Assembly (NCBI GenBank): GCA_012800135.1
Contig: JAAZJV010000234.1
Location: forward strand, 1-8,700
Reading direction: 5' to 3'
Length of the DNA: 8,700 bases
DNA from: Clostridiaceae bacterium
GTDB taxonomy: Bacteria > Bacillota > Clostridia > Saccharofermentanales > DTU023
Shown here: one piece after another, positions 1 through 6,226 of the stretch
Layout: every line of letters begins with the position of its first letter
Position numbering within the stretch: position 1 is the first letter of the stretch
Program-made: the position numbers and the translations under genes
Notes under the pieces: generated by a model
Seen by the model: only the letters and a program-made list of their open reading frames with translations
Told to the model about the DNA's origin: nothing
The model's database searches: none

Positions 1-1098
1 GTCGCGAAAGGCGGCACTGCTGCTGTTCCCGGTCCGTTCGGCTCGGGTAAAACGGTCATACAGCATCAGTTGGCCAAATGGGCGGAAGCCGACATTGTGG
101 TCTATATCGGCTGTGGCGAACGCGGCAACGAGATGACGGACGTTTTGATGGAATTCCCGCAATTGAAAGACCCGAAATCCGGTCAATCGTTGATGGAGCG
201 TACGATTTTGATTGCGAATACTTCTGACATGCCTGTGGCGGCGCGTGAGGCATCCATCTATACCGGTATCACGATTGCCGAGTATTTCCGTGACATGGGG
301 TATTCCGTATCTCTCATGGCCGATTCGACATCGCGGTGGGCGGAAGCACTTCGTGAGATGTCCGGTCGCTTAGAAGAAATGCCTGGAGAAGAAGGTTATC
401 CTGCCTATCTGGGATCACGCCTTGCGTCGTTCTATGAGCGCGCCGGTGTCGTCTCATGTTTAGGCAGCGACAAAGAACGCACAGGCTCCATCACGGCCAT
501 CGGTGCGGTGTCGCCTCCCGGAGGAGACCTTTCCGACCCTGTTGCGCAATCGACGTTGCGTATCACACAAGTATTCTGGAGCCTTGACTCCGCGTTGGCG
601 TATAAGCGCCATTTCCCTGCGATTAACTGGTTGACGAGTTACTCGCTTTATCAGGATAAAGTTGACGCTTGGATGGATCGCCAAATAGCGTCGGATTTCA
701 GCCAACTTCGTCAGGACGCGATGACGCTGCTTCAAGAAGAATCCGAGCTTGAGGAAATCGTGCGCCTGATCGGTCAGGACGCTCTCTCGAATGCGGATCG
801 ACTGAAGCTTGAATCTGCACGTTCATTGCGTGAAGACTTTCTGCATCAAAATTCGTTTGACGATATGGATACGTATACATCGATCAATAAGCAGTACAAG
901 ATGCTGGCGTTGGTCATGTTGTTTTACGAAGAAGCACGGAAAGCGCTCGACAAAGGTGCGAATTTTGATCGATTAATGGCATTGCCGATTCGCGAAGATA
1001 TTGCCCGTTTTAAGATGGTGCCTGAAGACGAAGTGGATGAATGGTACGCATCGCGCCGTGACGAGCTTATTAAAGCTACTGCCGGACTTTGCGGGTAA
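1..1098 (+). CDS. ntpA: V-type ATP synthase/ATPase catalytic subunit A (5' end missing)
   Basis: Catalytic, nucleotide-binding subunit of the cytoplasmic V1 head, where ATP hydrolysis or synthesis drives rotation coupled to H+ or Na+ movement through the membrane Vo part. The frame is open from base 1, so the start lies upstream. The visible 365 residues are the C-terminal part of a protein that is usually about 590 long. In visible-residue numbering, the Walker A loop GPFGSGKT, typical of A/V-type A subunits, is at 11-18. GCGERGNEM with the presumed catalytic Glu40 is at 37-45, and the Walker B/switch stretch [10 protein letters not shown] is at 104-113. The [21 protein letters not shown] segment and the helical C-terminal domain follow. 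TTG at base 70 is an internal Leu codon, not a start, because the P-loop lies before it. Subunit B follows after 15 bases. The ion used cannot be told without subunit K. The family call is very safe. Confidence 0.97.
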   Translation, partial: VAKGGTAAVPGPFGSGKTVIQHQLAKWAEADIVVYIGCGERGNEMTDVLMEFPQLKDPKSGQSLMERTILIANTSDMPVAAREASIYTGITIAEYFRDMGYSVSLMADSTSRWAEALREMSGRLEEMPGEEGYPAYLGSRLASFYERAGVVSCLGSDKERTGSITAIGAVSPPGGDLSDPVAQSTLRITQVFWSLDSALAYKRHFPAINWLTSYSLYQDKVDAWMDRQIASDFSQLRQDAMTLLQEESELEEIVRLIGQDALSNADRLKLESARSLREDFLHQNSFDDMDTYTSINKQYKMLALVMLFYEEARKALDKGANFDRLMALPIREDIARFKMVPEDEVDEWYASRRDELIKATAGLCG

Positions 1099-1113
1099 AG
1101 AACGGAGACAGGT

Positions 1114-2496
1114 ATGGCAAGAGAATATAGAACAATAGAAGAAATCTCCGGACCGCTGATGCTGGTGCGGGGTGTTGAAAACGTCAAATACGACGAATTA
1201 GGTGAAATCGAACTCGCAAGCGGTGAGCGGCGGCGCTGTAAAGTGCTGGAGATTGAAGGCTCGGACGCTCTAGTTCAGCTTTTTGAAAGTTCGATCGGTC
1301 TCAATATCGAACAGAGCACGGTGCGTTTTCTTGGGCGCGGCCTAGAACTTGCCGTATCTCGTGATATGCTCGGTCGTATCTTCGACGGCATGGGAAGCCC
1401 GATCGACGGCGGCAAACCGGTTATTCCCGAGGCGATGCGCGACATCAACGGCATGCCGATCAATCCTGCGTCGCGTGACTATCCTAACGAGTTTATTCAG
1501 ACGGGCGTGTCGGCGATTGACGGCTTAAACACACTCGTGCGCGGGCAGAAGTTGCCGATCTTTTCCGGCGCAGGTCTCCCTCATGCTCAGCTGGCGGCAC
1601 AAATTGCCCGTCAGGCTGAGGTGCTGAACAGCGAAGAGACGTTTGCCGTCGTCTTTGCGGCGATGGGCATTACCTTTGAGGAAGCCGACTTTTTTATCAG
1701 CGATTTTCGCCGTACAGGAGCCATTGATCGCGCCGTTATGTTTATCAACCTTGCGAACGACCCTGCGATTGAGCGTATTTCGACGCCTCGCATGGCGATG
1801 ACGGCAGCAGAATATTTGGCATTTGATCTTGATATGCACGTCCTCGTTCTGGTGACAGACATTACGTATTACGCCGAAGCTTTGCGCGAAGTTTCCGCCG
1901 CGCGCAAGGAAGTGCCCGGTCGTCGCGGTTATCCCGGTTACCTTTATACCGACCTTGCGAGTATTTATGAGCGTGCCGGTCGCATTAAAGGAAAGAAAGG
2001 ATCCATCACATTCGTTCCGATCCTGACGATGCCGGATGACGACAAAACCCACCCTATCCCTGACCTCACCGGCTACATCACGGAAGGGCAGATCATTCTT
2101 TCACGCGATCTTTTCCGCCGTGGTATTCAGCCGCCGATTGACGTACTGCCGTCTCTCTCTCGTCTGAAGGACAAGGGTATCGGCAAGGGGAGGACACGAG
2201 CGGACCACGCAGACACGATGAACCAGCTCTTCGCTGCATATTCACGCGGCAAAGACGCGCGTGACTTGGAGATCATTCTCGGAGAAGACGCCTTATCGCC
2301 TCTTGATCGCGAGTACGCCAAGTTTTCTGAGGCGTTCGAAAAACAGTATGTGTCGCAGGGATTCAATGCGGATCGATCGATTGAGGAAACGCTCAATATC
2401 GGCTGGTCGCTTCTTTCCATGCTGCCGGCCTCCGAACTGAAACGTGTTCACGACGAATACATTGAACAATACTACAATAAGGGAGCGGATAACTGA
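1114..2496 (+). CDS. ntpB: V-type ATP synthase/ATPase regulatory subunit B
   Basis: Non-catalytic nucleotide-site subunit that alternates with A in the A3B3 hexamer of the V1 head. The 460 residues are full length for the family. The N-terminal beta-barrel covers roughly residues 1-75. The P-loop position carries the degenerate SGAGLPHAQ (151-159) in place of a GKT motif, which is the hallmark of B subunits. [22 protein letters not shown] is at 269-290. The PSLSRL segment places Arg350 at the position of the arginine finger known for Enterococcus hirae NtpB, where it completes the catalytic site of A. ATG 1114 is preceded by GGAG at 1104-1107. The gene sits 15 bases after subunit A and its stop overlaps the start of subunit D, so it lies in one operon. 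No damage is seen. Confidence 0.98.
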   Translation: MAREYRTIEEISGPLMLVRGVENVKYDELGEIELASGERRRCKVLEIEGSDALVQLFESSIGLNIEQSTVRFLGRGLELAVSRDMLGRIFDGMGSPIDGGKPVIPEAMRDINGMPINPASRDYPNEFIQTGVSAIDGLNTLVRGQKLPIFSGAGLPHAQLAAQIARQAEVLNSEETFAVVFAAMGITFEEADFFISDFRRTGAIDRAVMFINLANDPAIERISTPRMAMTAAEYLAFDLDMHVLVLVTDITYYAEALREVSAARKEVPGRRGYPGYLYTDLASIYERAGRIKGKKGSITFVPILTMPDDDKTHPIPDLTGYITEGQIILSRDLFRRGIQPPIDVLPSLSRLKDKGIGKGRTRADHADTMNQLFAAYSRGKDARDLEIILGEDALSPLDREYAKFSEAFEKQYVSQGFNADRSIEETLNIGWSLLSMLPASELKRVHDEYIEQYYNKGADN

Positions 2497-3188
2497 TGGC
2501 AGTCATGCGCGTCAACCCGAATCGAATGGAGCTGCTGCGTCTCAAGGGGCAGCTTCGTATCGCACGTCGCGGTCACAAACTATTGAAGGATAAGCGCGAC
2601 GAGATGATGCGCCAATTTCTCGCGATCGTTCTCGATGTTGATATGTTGCGTGAGAAAATGGAAGCGTTGCTCGAAAAGGGACACCGCAAAATGTTGCTTG
2701 CGCGCGCCTCCATTGGCGGTGAAATTGTCGATGAAGCGCTCATGGCAGCGGGAATGCCTGTTTCGGTGACAGTGACGCAGGAAAACACGATGAGCGTTCG
2801 GACGCCGATCTTTCGTGTCGCGCATCGGGAAGAGGATGATCGCGTGAAACGGTTGCCTTACGGAATGACAACGGCGCCCGGGCAACTTGATGACGTGCTC
2901 GATACGTTCGCGGAAGCACTTCCTTTGCTGATGGAACTTGCAACACTGGAGCATAAATCTCATTTACTCGCGGCAGAAATTGAACGGACGCGACGACGCG
3001 TCAACTCCCTTGAGTACGTCATGATTCCTTCTATTGAGGAGACGATCCATTCGATCACGATGAAAATGGACGAAAATGAACGAGGCAACTTAACGCGCCT
3101 CATGAAAGTCAAAGACATGATCGTCGAGCAGGAATTGACGAAACGACGTGAAAAAACGGAGCAGCGTCGAAGCGGATATTATAAGTAG
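2496..3188 (+). CDS. ntpD: V-type ATP synthase/ATPase central-shaft subunit D
   Basis: Rotor shaft subunit that inserts into the A3B3 head and transmits torque to the membrane ring. The 230 residues are normal to slightly long for the family. The N-terminus (VNPNRMELLRLKGQL then ARRGHKLLKDKRDEMMRQF) is the conserved D-subunit signature and begins the first long helix of the antiparallel coiled coil, roughly residues 5-70. The second helix covers about 150-210 and is rich in Glu, Arg and Lys (for example IERTRRRVNSLEYV). The C-terminus is basic and probably flexible. The ATG shares its A with the TGA of subunit B (TGATG, 1-base overlap), which indicates translational coupling. It is the last gene of the ATPase operon seen here. 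No subunit G, F or other ntp gene follows, so those must lie upstream or elsewhere. Confidence 0.96.
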   Translation: MAVMRVNPNRMELLRLKGQLRIARRGHKLLKDKRDEMMRQFLAIVLDVDMLREKMEALLEKGHRKMLLARASIGGEIVDEALMAAGMPVSVTVTQENTMSVRTPIFRVAHREEDDRVKRLPYGMTTAPGQLDDVLDTFAEALPLLMELATLEHKSHLLAAEIERTRRRVNSLEYVMIPSIEETIHSITMKMDENERGNLTRLMKVKDMIVEQELTKRREKTEQRRSGYYK

Positions 3189-3328
3189 CGGAAGTGAAAA
3201 ACTGATCGTTACGGTATCTTAATAACACACCATAAACTTCAACATTGGCGCTTATGTATGATTTGAATACGAAGAATTCACGGATTTGTATGCTCAAGTA
3301 TTCTTATTTAGGCGCAACCTTTAACGTT

Positions 3329-3340
3329 CCAAGATCTTGG
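3329..3340. repeat. Perfect 12-base palindrome CCAAGATCTTGG
   Basis: CCAAGATCTTGG is its own reverse complement and is followed directly by TTTT. Flanking CGTT (3325-3328) and AACG (3345-3348) could extend pairing around the TTTT as a bulge. It could be a weak or decayed terminator for the ntp operon (4-bp stem, 4-base loop, TTTT) or a protein-binding site. The short stem makes efficient termination unlikely. Confidence 0.35.
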
Positions 3341-3365
3341 TTTTAACGCCAAGTTCCGCCGGTTC

Positions 3366-3439
3366 GCGGCAAATAACATTTTCAATATCGCCATAAACCA
3401 TATGCGGCAATTATTCCAACCTGCGGCAATTTTTCCAAC
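3366..3439. repeat. Short direct repeats with 19-base period, possible IS21-type end remnant
   Basis: TGCGGCAATTATTCCAAC at 3403-3420 is repeated at 3422-3439 with a single A/T difference, a period of 19. A degenerate copy beginning GCGGCAA at 3366 lies exactly two periods (38 bases) upstream of the first and ends in a TTTTCAA-like tail. Tandem short repeats of this kind are known near the ends of IS21-family elements as transposase-binding sites. No transposase gene is present, so only an end would remain. A regulator-binding array is the alternative. Confidence 0.45.
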
Positions 3440-3459
3440 GCTGTGATTATTGCGTCTGT

Positions 3460-3524
3460 CGAGGGCAAGACTGCCGGATCATAGAATGCGCAGTAGTCTC
3501 TTTTGCCGGGTAGCGTCTTGCTCG
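3460..3524. repeat. Imperfect long inverted repeat upstream of arcA
   Basis: CGA (3460-3462) plus GCAAGAC (3465-3471) pair with GTCTTGC (3515-3521) plus TCG (3522-3524), leaving a 2-base GG bulge. Inside the arms, CCGG at 3474-3477 can pair with CCGG at 3506-3509. The loop is about 28 bases. The right arm covers the -35 region of the proposed arcA promoter, so a cruciform or a bound dimer could affect transcription. No T-run follows, so it is not an ordinary terminator. Confidence 0.4.
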
Positions 3525-3547
3525 ATTATACAAAATCAATGTATAAT
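3518..3547 (+). promoter_or_regulatory. Sigma-A type promoter for arcA
   Basis: A perfect -10 box TATAAT lies at 3542-3547. The -35 candidate TTGCTC at 3518-3523 (4 of 6 matches to TTGACA) is separated by 18 bases. Transcription would begin near 3553-3556 and give a leader of about 80 bases before the arcA GTG. This is the best promoter match in the spacer. Confidence 0.65.
3525..3547. promoter_or_regulatory. Perfect dyad ATTATAC-N9-GTATAAT over the arcA promoter
   Basis: ATTATAC (3525-3531) and GTATAAT (3541-3547) are exact reverse complements separated by 9 bases, and the right arm contains the whole -10 box. A dimeric protein binding here would sit between -35 and -10 and block polymerase, so I infer a repressor operator. 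It does not match the usual ArgR box (TGAAT-N4-ATTCA), so the regulator is unknown. AT-rich palindromes also arise by chance, which limits confidence. Confidence 0.4.
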
Positions 3548-3573
3548 GCATAAAAGAGGTCATTTTGCCAGAG

Positions 3574-3613
3574 GGGGATTAGGCAGAATGGTACGTGTCA
3601 TATGAACATCCCC
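3574..3613 (+). promoter_or_regulatory. Leader hairpin and five-codon mini-ORF upstream of arcA
   Basis: GGGGAT (3574-3579) can pair with ATCCCC (3608-3613) across a 28-base loop, and a U-rich stretch (CTTTTGTTG) follows. In the loop, ATG at 3588 opens a mini-ORF M-V-R-V-I with its stop at 3603-3605, preceded by an AGGGGGA purine run that could act as a ribosome site. The structure ends 12 bases before the arcA AGGAGG. It could be an attenuator or translation-coupling leader, but the stem is only 6 bp. Confidence 0.3.
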
Positions 3614-3625
3614 TGCTTTTGTTGT

Positions 3626-3631
3626 AGGAGG
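3626..3631 (+). promoter_or_regulatory. Ribosome binding site that fixes the arcA GTG start
   Basis: AGGAGG lies 5 bases before GTG 3637. A TAG in the same frame at 3625-3627 prevents any start further upstream, and the first in-frame ATG is at codon 40, so GTG is the start. Confidence 0.85.
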
Positions 3632-3636
3632 CTTTT

Positions 3637-4872
3637 GTGAAGCATCCGAATGATGTTCTAAAAGGAGTACACATTTATTCTGAAATTGGCCGTCTGCGTC
3701 GTGTGTTGCTCCATCGTCCCGGTCTTGAATTAGACAACATCACGCCAACCAATATGTATCGTCTCCTCTTTGATGAACTCCCTTACCAGCGTGTGGCAGA
3801 AGAGGAACACCGTGCCTTTGCGGCCGTATTTGAAAACGCCGGCGTTGAGGTCTTTTATCTGGAGAACCTTCTGAAAGATATTTTGCGTGATCCCGGTGTT
3901 CGGCGAGCCTTTCTTCTCGATTTTTTGAAAGAGACGCGCGTCGGTGAAGCCGTAGCACACGATATGGTAGAAATTCTCGATAACGGTGACGACTTGGAAA
4001 AACTGATCTCGGTAGTCTTTGGCGGCTGGCGTTTTGAAGATTTCGATTCTTACAATGTTCAGCTTCGTGAATTGGATCGCCAAAGAACACTTTGGTTTGA
4101 TCCTTTACCTAACCTGTACTTTACGCGAGATCCTATGAGTGTCGTCGGCTCAGGTGTCATGATTAATAGCATGTGGTCGAAGACTCGAGAACGTGAAACG
4201 CTGATTTATCAATACATTGTCAATCACCACCCGATGTTCAGCGGATTACCGAAGTATTTAGACCGCGGTGCGAATGCGACATTTGAAGGCGGCGATATCC
4301 TGGTTCTTTCACCGCAAGTGTTAGCTGTGGGGATTTCCCAGCGCTCCGACTCGTCCGCTATCAAGACGCTTGCACGAAATATTTTGAATGTTGACTCCGG
4401 GTTTGAGCATGTTCTCGTTTTCATCATTCCCGAGCAACGCGCATTCATGCACCTCGACACCGTTTTTACGATGGTCGACCGCGACATTTTCACGATTCAT
4501 CCTGAAGTTGAAGATCCATTAGAGATATTTGATATCAGAGCAGATAAAAATGGCGTACTCACGGCAAAAAGCTGTGGAGGACACCTTGAAAATGTACTGA
4601 AGGAATATCTCGAATTGTCAGAAATTGAATTGATTCGCTGCGGCGGAACAAGCCGTATTGACGCGCAGCGCGAGCAGTGGAATGACGCTTCAAATACGCT
4701 TGCCATTGCGCCAGGTGAAGTGATTGTCTACGAACGTAATCAAGTCACGAATAAATTGCTTCGCGAAGCAGGCGTTATCCTCCATGAAATAGCATCATCT
4801 GAGCTTTCGCGCGGGAGAGGCGGCCCGCGCTGCATGACATCCCCGCTATGGCGCGACGGTCTTGACACCTGA
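3637..4872 (+). CDS. arcA: Arginine deiminase
   Basis: Cytoplasmic enzyme that hydrolyses L-arginine to L-citrulline and ammonia, the first step of the arginine deiminase pathway, which yields ATP and raises pH. The 411 residues are normal for the family. All active-site motifs of the guanidine-modifying fold are visible: NLYFTRDP (159-166) with Asp165, ATFEGGD (214-220) with Glu217, MHLDT (271-275) with His272 and Asp274, and RGRGGPRC near the C-terminus with nucleophile Cys399. These match Asp166, Glu224, His278, Asp280 and Cys406 of the Pseudomonas aeruginosa enzyme. It starts with GTG behind AGGAGG. It has its own promoter, and a 246-base spacer separates it from arcC with no arcB or transporter between them. 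The enzyme looks intact and active. Confidence 0.97.
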   Translation: MKHPNDVLKGVHIYSEIGRLRRVLLHRPGLELDNITPTNMYRLLFDELPYQRVAEEEHRAFAAVFENAGVEVFYLENLLKDILRDPGVRRAFLLDFLKETRVGEAVAHDMVEILDNGDDLEKLISVVFGGWRFEDFDSYNVQLRELDRQRTLWFDPLPNLYFTRDPMSVVGSGVMINSMWSKTRERETLIYQYIVNHHPMFSGLPKYLDRGANATFEGGDILVLSPQVLAVGISQRSDSSAIKTLARNILNVDSGFEHVLVFIIPEQRAFMHLDTVFTMVDRDIFTIHPEVEDPLEIFDIRADKNGVLTAKSCGGHLENVLKEYLELSEIELIRCGGTSRIDAQREQWNDASNTLAIAPGEVIVYERNQVTNKLLREAGVILHEIASSELSRGRGGPRCMTSPLWRDGLDT

Positions 4873-4911
4873 CGGGAAATATATGTTTTTCTAAATATCA
4901 AGGGCATTCCA

Positions 4912-5001
4912 ATGCAGATGAAGCGACTGTGCGCACTTTTCATCGTTTTGTATGGTTTGTTTATGGGTCCAAGTGACGTTTGGCAATATACTCGGCTGTG
5001 A
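4912..5001 (+). CDS. Possible 29-residue hydrophobic small protein (doubtful)
   Basis: The frame from ATG 4912 to TGA 4999-5001 encodes a peptide with a basic start (MQMKR), a hydrophobic stretch of about 14 residues (LCALFIVLYGLFMG) and a short polar tail ending WQYTRL. That layout resembles a small single-pass membrane peptide or a leader. The only ribosome-site hint is AAGGG at 4900-4904. I recognise no family. A chance frame in an AT-rich spacer is the more likely explanation. Confidence 0.13.
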   Translation: MQMKRLCALFIVLYGLFMGPSDVWQYTRL

Positions 5002-5004
5002 AAC

Positions 5005-5033
5005 TGGCAACGATCGTTCGTTAAAGCTATACT
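5005..5033 (+). promoter_or_regulatory. Weak promoter candidate for arcC, with palindrome in the spacer
   Basis: The -10 candidate TATACT at 5028-5033 has TGGCAA at 5005-5010 (poor -35, 3 of 6) 17 bases upstream. AACGATCGTT at 5009-5018, a perfect 10-base palindrome, overlaps the end of the -35 and could be an operator. No terminator is seen after arcA, so arcC may also be read through from the arcA promoter. Confidence 0.35.
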
Positions 5034-5073
5034 ATTACAGCGTGTGTCATTTATAGGTTACATGCTCATTTTC

Positions 5074-5087
5074 TGATCACGAGATCA
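5074..5087 (+). repeat. Small hairpin just before the arcC ribosome site
   Basis: TGATC (5074-5078) and GATCA (5083-5087) can form a 5-bp stem with an ACGA tetraloop, ending 13 bases before the arcC AGGAGG. It could modulate translation or stability, or be chance. The strong arcC ribosome site itself (5101-5106) is unusual in lying 12 bases from the ATG. Confidence 0.3.
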
Positions 5088-5118
5088 TCATGACCACTAC
5101 AGGAGGTAGGTAAAACAA

Positions 5119-6042
5119 ATGGAAAAAAAGAGAATTGTCGTTGCACTGGGCGGGAACGCTTTAGGCAAAACAGCGACCGAGCAGCGCGATATAGTGCGTG
5201 AAAGCGCCAAACCGATCGTTGATCTGATCGAACAGGGACACGAAGTCGTAATTACGCACGGTAATGGACCTCAGGTCGGCATTATCAAACTTGCGTTTGA
5301 CACGAGCGATCTCCCTGAGATGCCCTTCCCCGAATGCGGTGCGATGAGTCAAGGGTATATTGGCTATCACCTTCAGCAAGCGGTGCGCGATGAACTGAAC
5401 GCGCGAGGCATTTACCGTCCTGTTGTCTCCTTGATCACACAGTCGATTGTTGATAAGAATGATCCGGCTTTCAAGAATCCGACGAAGCCGGTTGGACTTT
5501 TCTATTCTAAAGAAGAAGCTGACAAAATCGCAGCCGAAACGGGGTGGGTATTTATGGAGGACGCAGGGCGCGGATATCGCCGTGTCGTTCCGTCCCCGAG
5601 ACCCCAAGAGATCGTAGAAGGCGACGTCATTCCGCCTTTGCTCGAGGCGGGTGTCATTGTCATCAATGCAGGCGGCGGCGGGATTCCCGTGTTGCGCGAA
5701 GGTGATCAGCTCGTCGGTGTCGATGCCGTTATTGACAAAGATTTCGGCGCGCTTTGTGAAGCCGATCAGCTCGATGCTGATTTTCTTGTGATTCTAACGG
5801 AGGTGGACAAGGTTGCCATCAATTTCAACAAGCCGAATGAGAAATGGCTCGATAAATGCACTGTCGATGAAATGAAACAATATTTGGAAGAAGGTCATTT
5901 CTCGGCGGGCTCCATGCTGCCGAAGGTGGAAGCGTGCATTGCCTTCGCGGAAAAAGACCCGAAACGCACTTCCCTCATCACTTCGTTGGAGAAAGCGGGG
6001 GATGGCATCAAGGGGCTGACGGGTACGCAAATCCGACTGTAA
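5119..6042 (+). CDS. arcC: Carbamate kinase
   Basis: Cytoplasmic kinase that transfers phosphate from carbamoyl phosphate to ADP, giving ATP and carbamate (which breaks down to CO2 and ammonia). It is the energy-yielding last step of the arginine deiminase pathway. The 307 residues match the family's roughly 310. Amino-acid-kinase fold motifs are visible: ALGGNAL (9-15) near the N-terminus, HGNGPQVG (47-54), AGGGGIPV (184-191), VIDKDFG (204-210) with a candidate phosphate-contacting Lys207, and LTEVDKV (226-232). The GSMLPKVEA segment (264-272) follows. ATG 5119 has AGGAGG at 5101-5106. The 12-base spacing is long, though a second AGG at 5108-5110 is closer. It follows arcA in the same direction and a strong terminator ends the unit. 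The ornithine carbamoyltransferase that supplies its substrate is absent from the window. Confidence 0.97.
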   Translation: MEKKRIVVALGGNALGKTATEQRDIVRESAKPIVDLIEQGHEVVITHGNGPQVGIIKLAFDTSDLPEMPFPECGAMSQGYIGYHLQQAVRDELNARGIYRPVVSLITQSIVDKNDPAFKNPTKPVGLFYSKEEADKIAAETGWVFMEDAGRGYRRVVPSPRPQEIVEGDVIPPLLEAGVIVINAGGGGIPVLREGDQLVGVDAVIDKDFGALCEADQLDADFLVILTEVDKVAINFNKPNEKWLDKCTVDEMKQYLEEGHFSAGSMLPKVEACIAFAEKDPKRTSLITSLEKAGDGIKGLTGTQIRL

Positions 6043-6058
6043 AAGAATCGTACATACG

Positions 6059-6092
6059 AAGTGCCGTCTCACCTCGAGTCGGCACTTTTTTT
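6059..6092 (+). terminator. Intrinsic terminator after arcC
   Basis: AAGTGCCG (6059-6066) pairs perfectly with CGGCACTT (6080-6087). The stem can extend inward past a T/T mismatch by CTC/GAG to a 5-base loop (ACCTC), and a run of seven T (6086-6092) follows. It begins 16 bases after the arcC stop. It separates the arc genes from the ornithine-degradation genes, so the latter should have their own promoter in 6093-6226, where I find only weak candidates. Confidence 0.92.
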
Positions 6093-6226
6093 GTAAAAAA
6101 CAATACGCGAACATTTTGAATAATCAGACTTTAGCGATCGATCTCATGAACTTTCGATGCAGATGAAATAGGAATTCGTTGATAAGCACTGAAAAGAAGA
6201 TGCCGGTTTGATGAAAAGGGGGGAAA

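Larger units (their letters stand above)
3189..3636. other. Gene-free intergenic region between ntpD and arcA
   Basis: I see no convincing gene, tRNA or strong intrinsic terminator in these 448 bases. The frames on both strands are short and unlike known proteins. The left half is AT-rich and may hold the 3' end of the ATPase transcript. The middle has short direct and inverted repeats (3366-3439 and 3460-3524), and the right end holds the arcA promoter and leader. The length and repeat content contrast with the tightly packed genes on either side and suggest a past insertion or rearrangement. Confidence 0.7.

Noticed and set aside
1525..2052. 175-codon open frame on the minus strand within ntpB
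   Set aside because: It lies wholly antisense to an intact, strongly conserved gene, has no recognisable family and reads as low-quality composition. It is a shadow frame.
3264..3280. TGAAT-N7-ATTCA, resembling an arginine-repressor box
   Set aside because: ArgR/AhrC boxes have about 4 bases between the half-sites. Here there are 7, and it lies about 260 bases upstream of the proposed arcA promoter.
3436..3465. TGTGA half-site that might be a CRP/FNR-type site upstream of arcA
   Set aside because: The matching TCACA half is absent at the needed spacing.
5161..5607. 148-codon open frame on the minus strand within arcC
   Set aside because: It is antisense to conserved carbamate kinase motifs and has no recognisable domain or ribosome site.
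5934..6119. 61-codon plus-strand frame overlapping the end of arcC and its terminator
   Set aside because: It runs through the terminator hairpin in another frame and is not gene-like.
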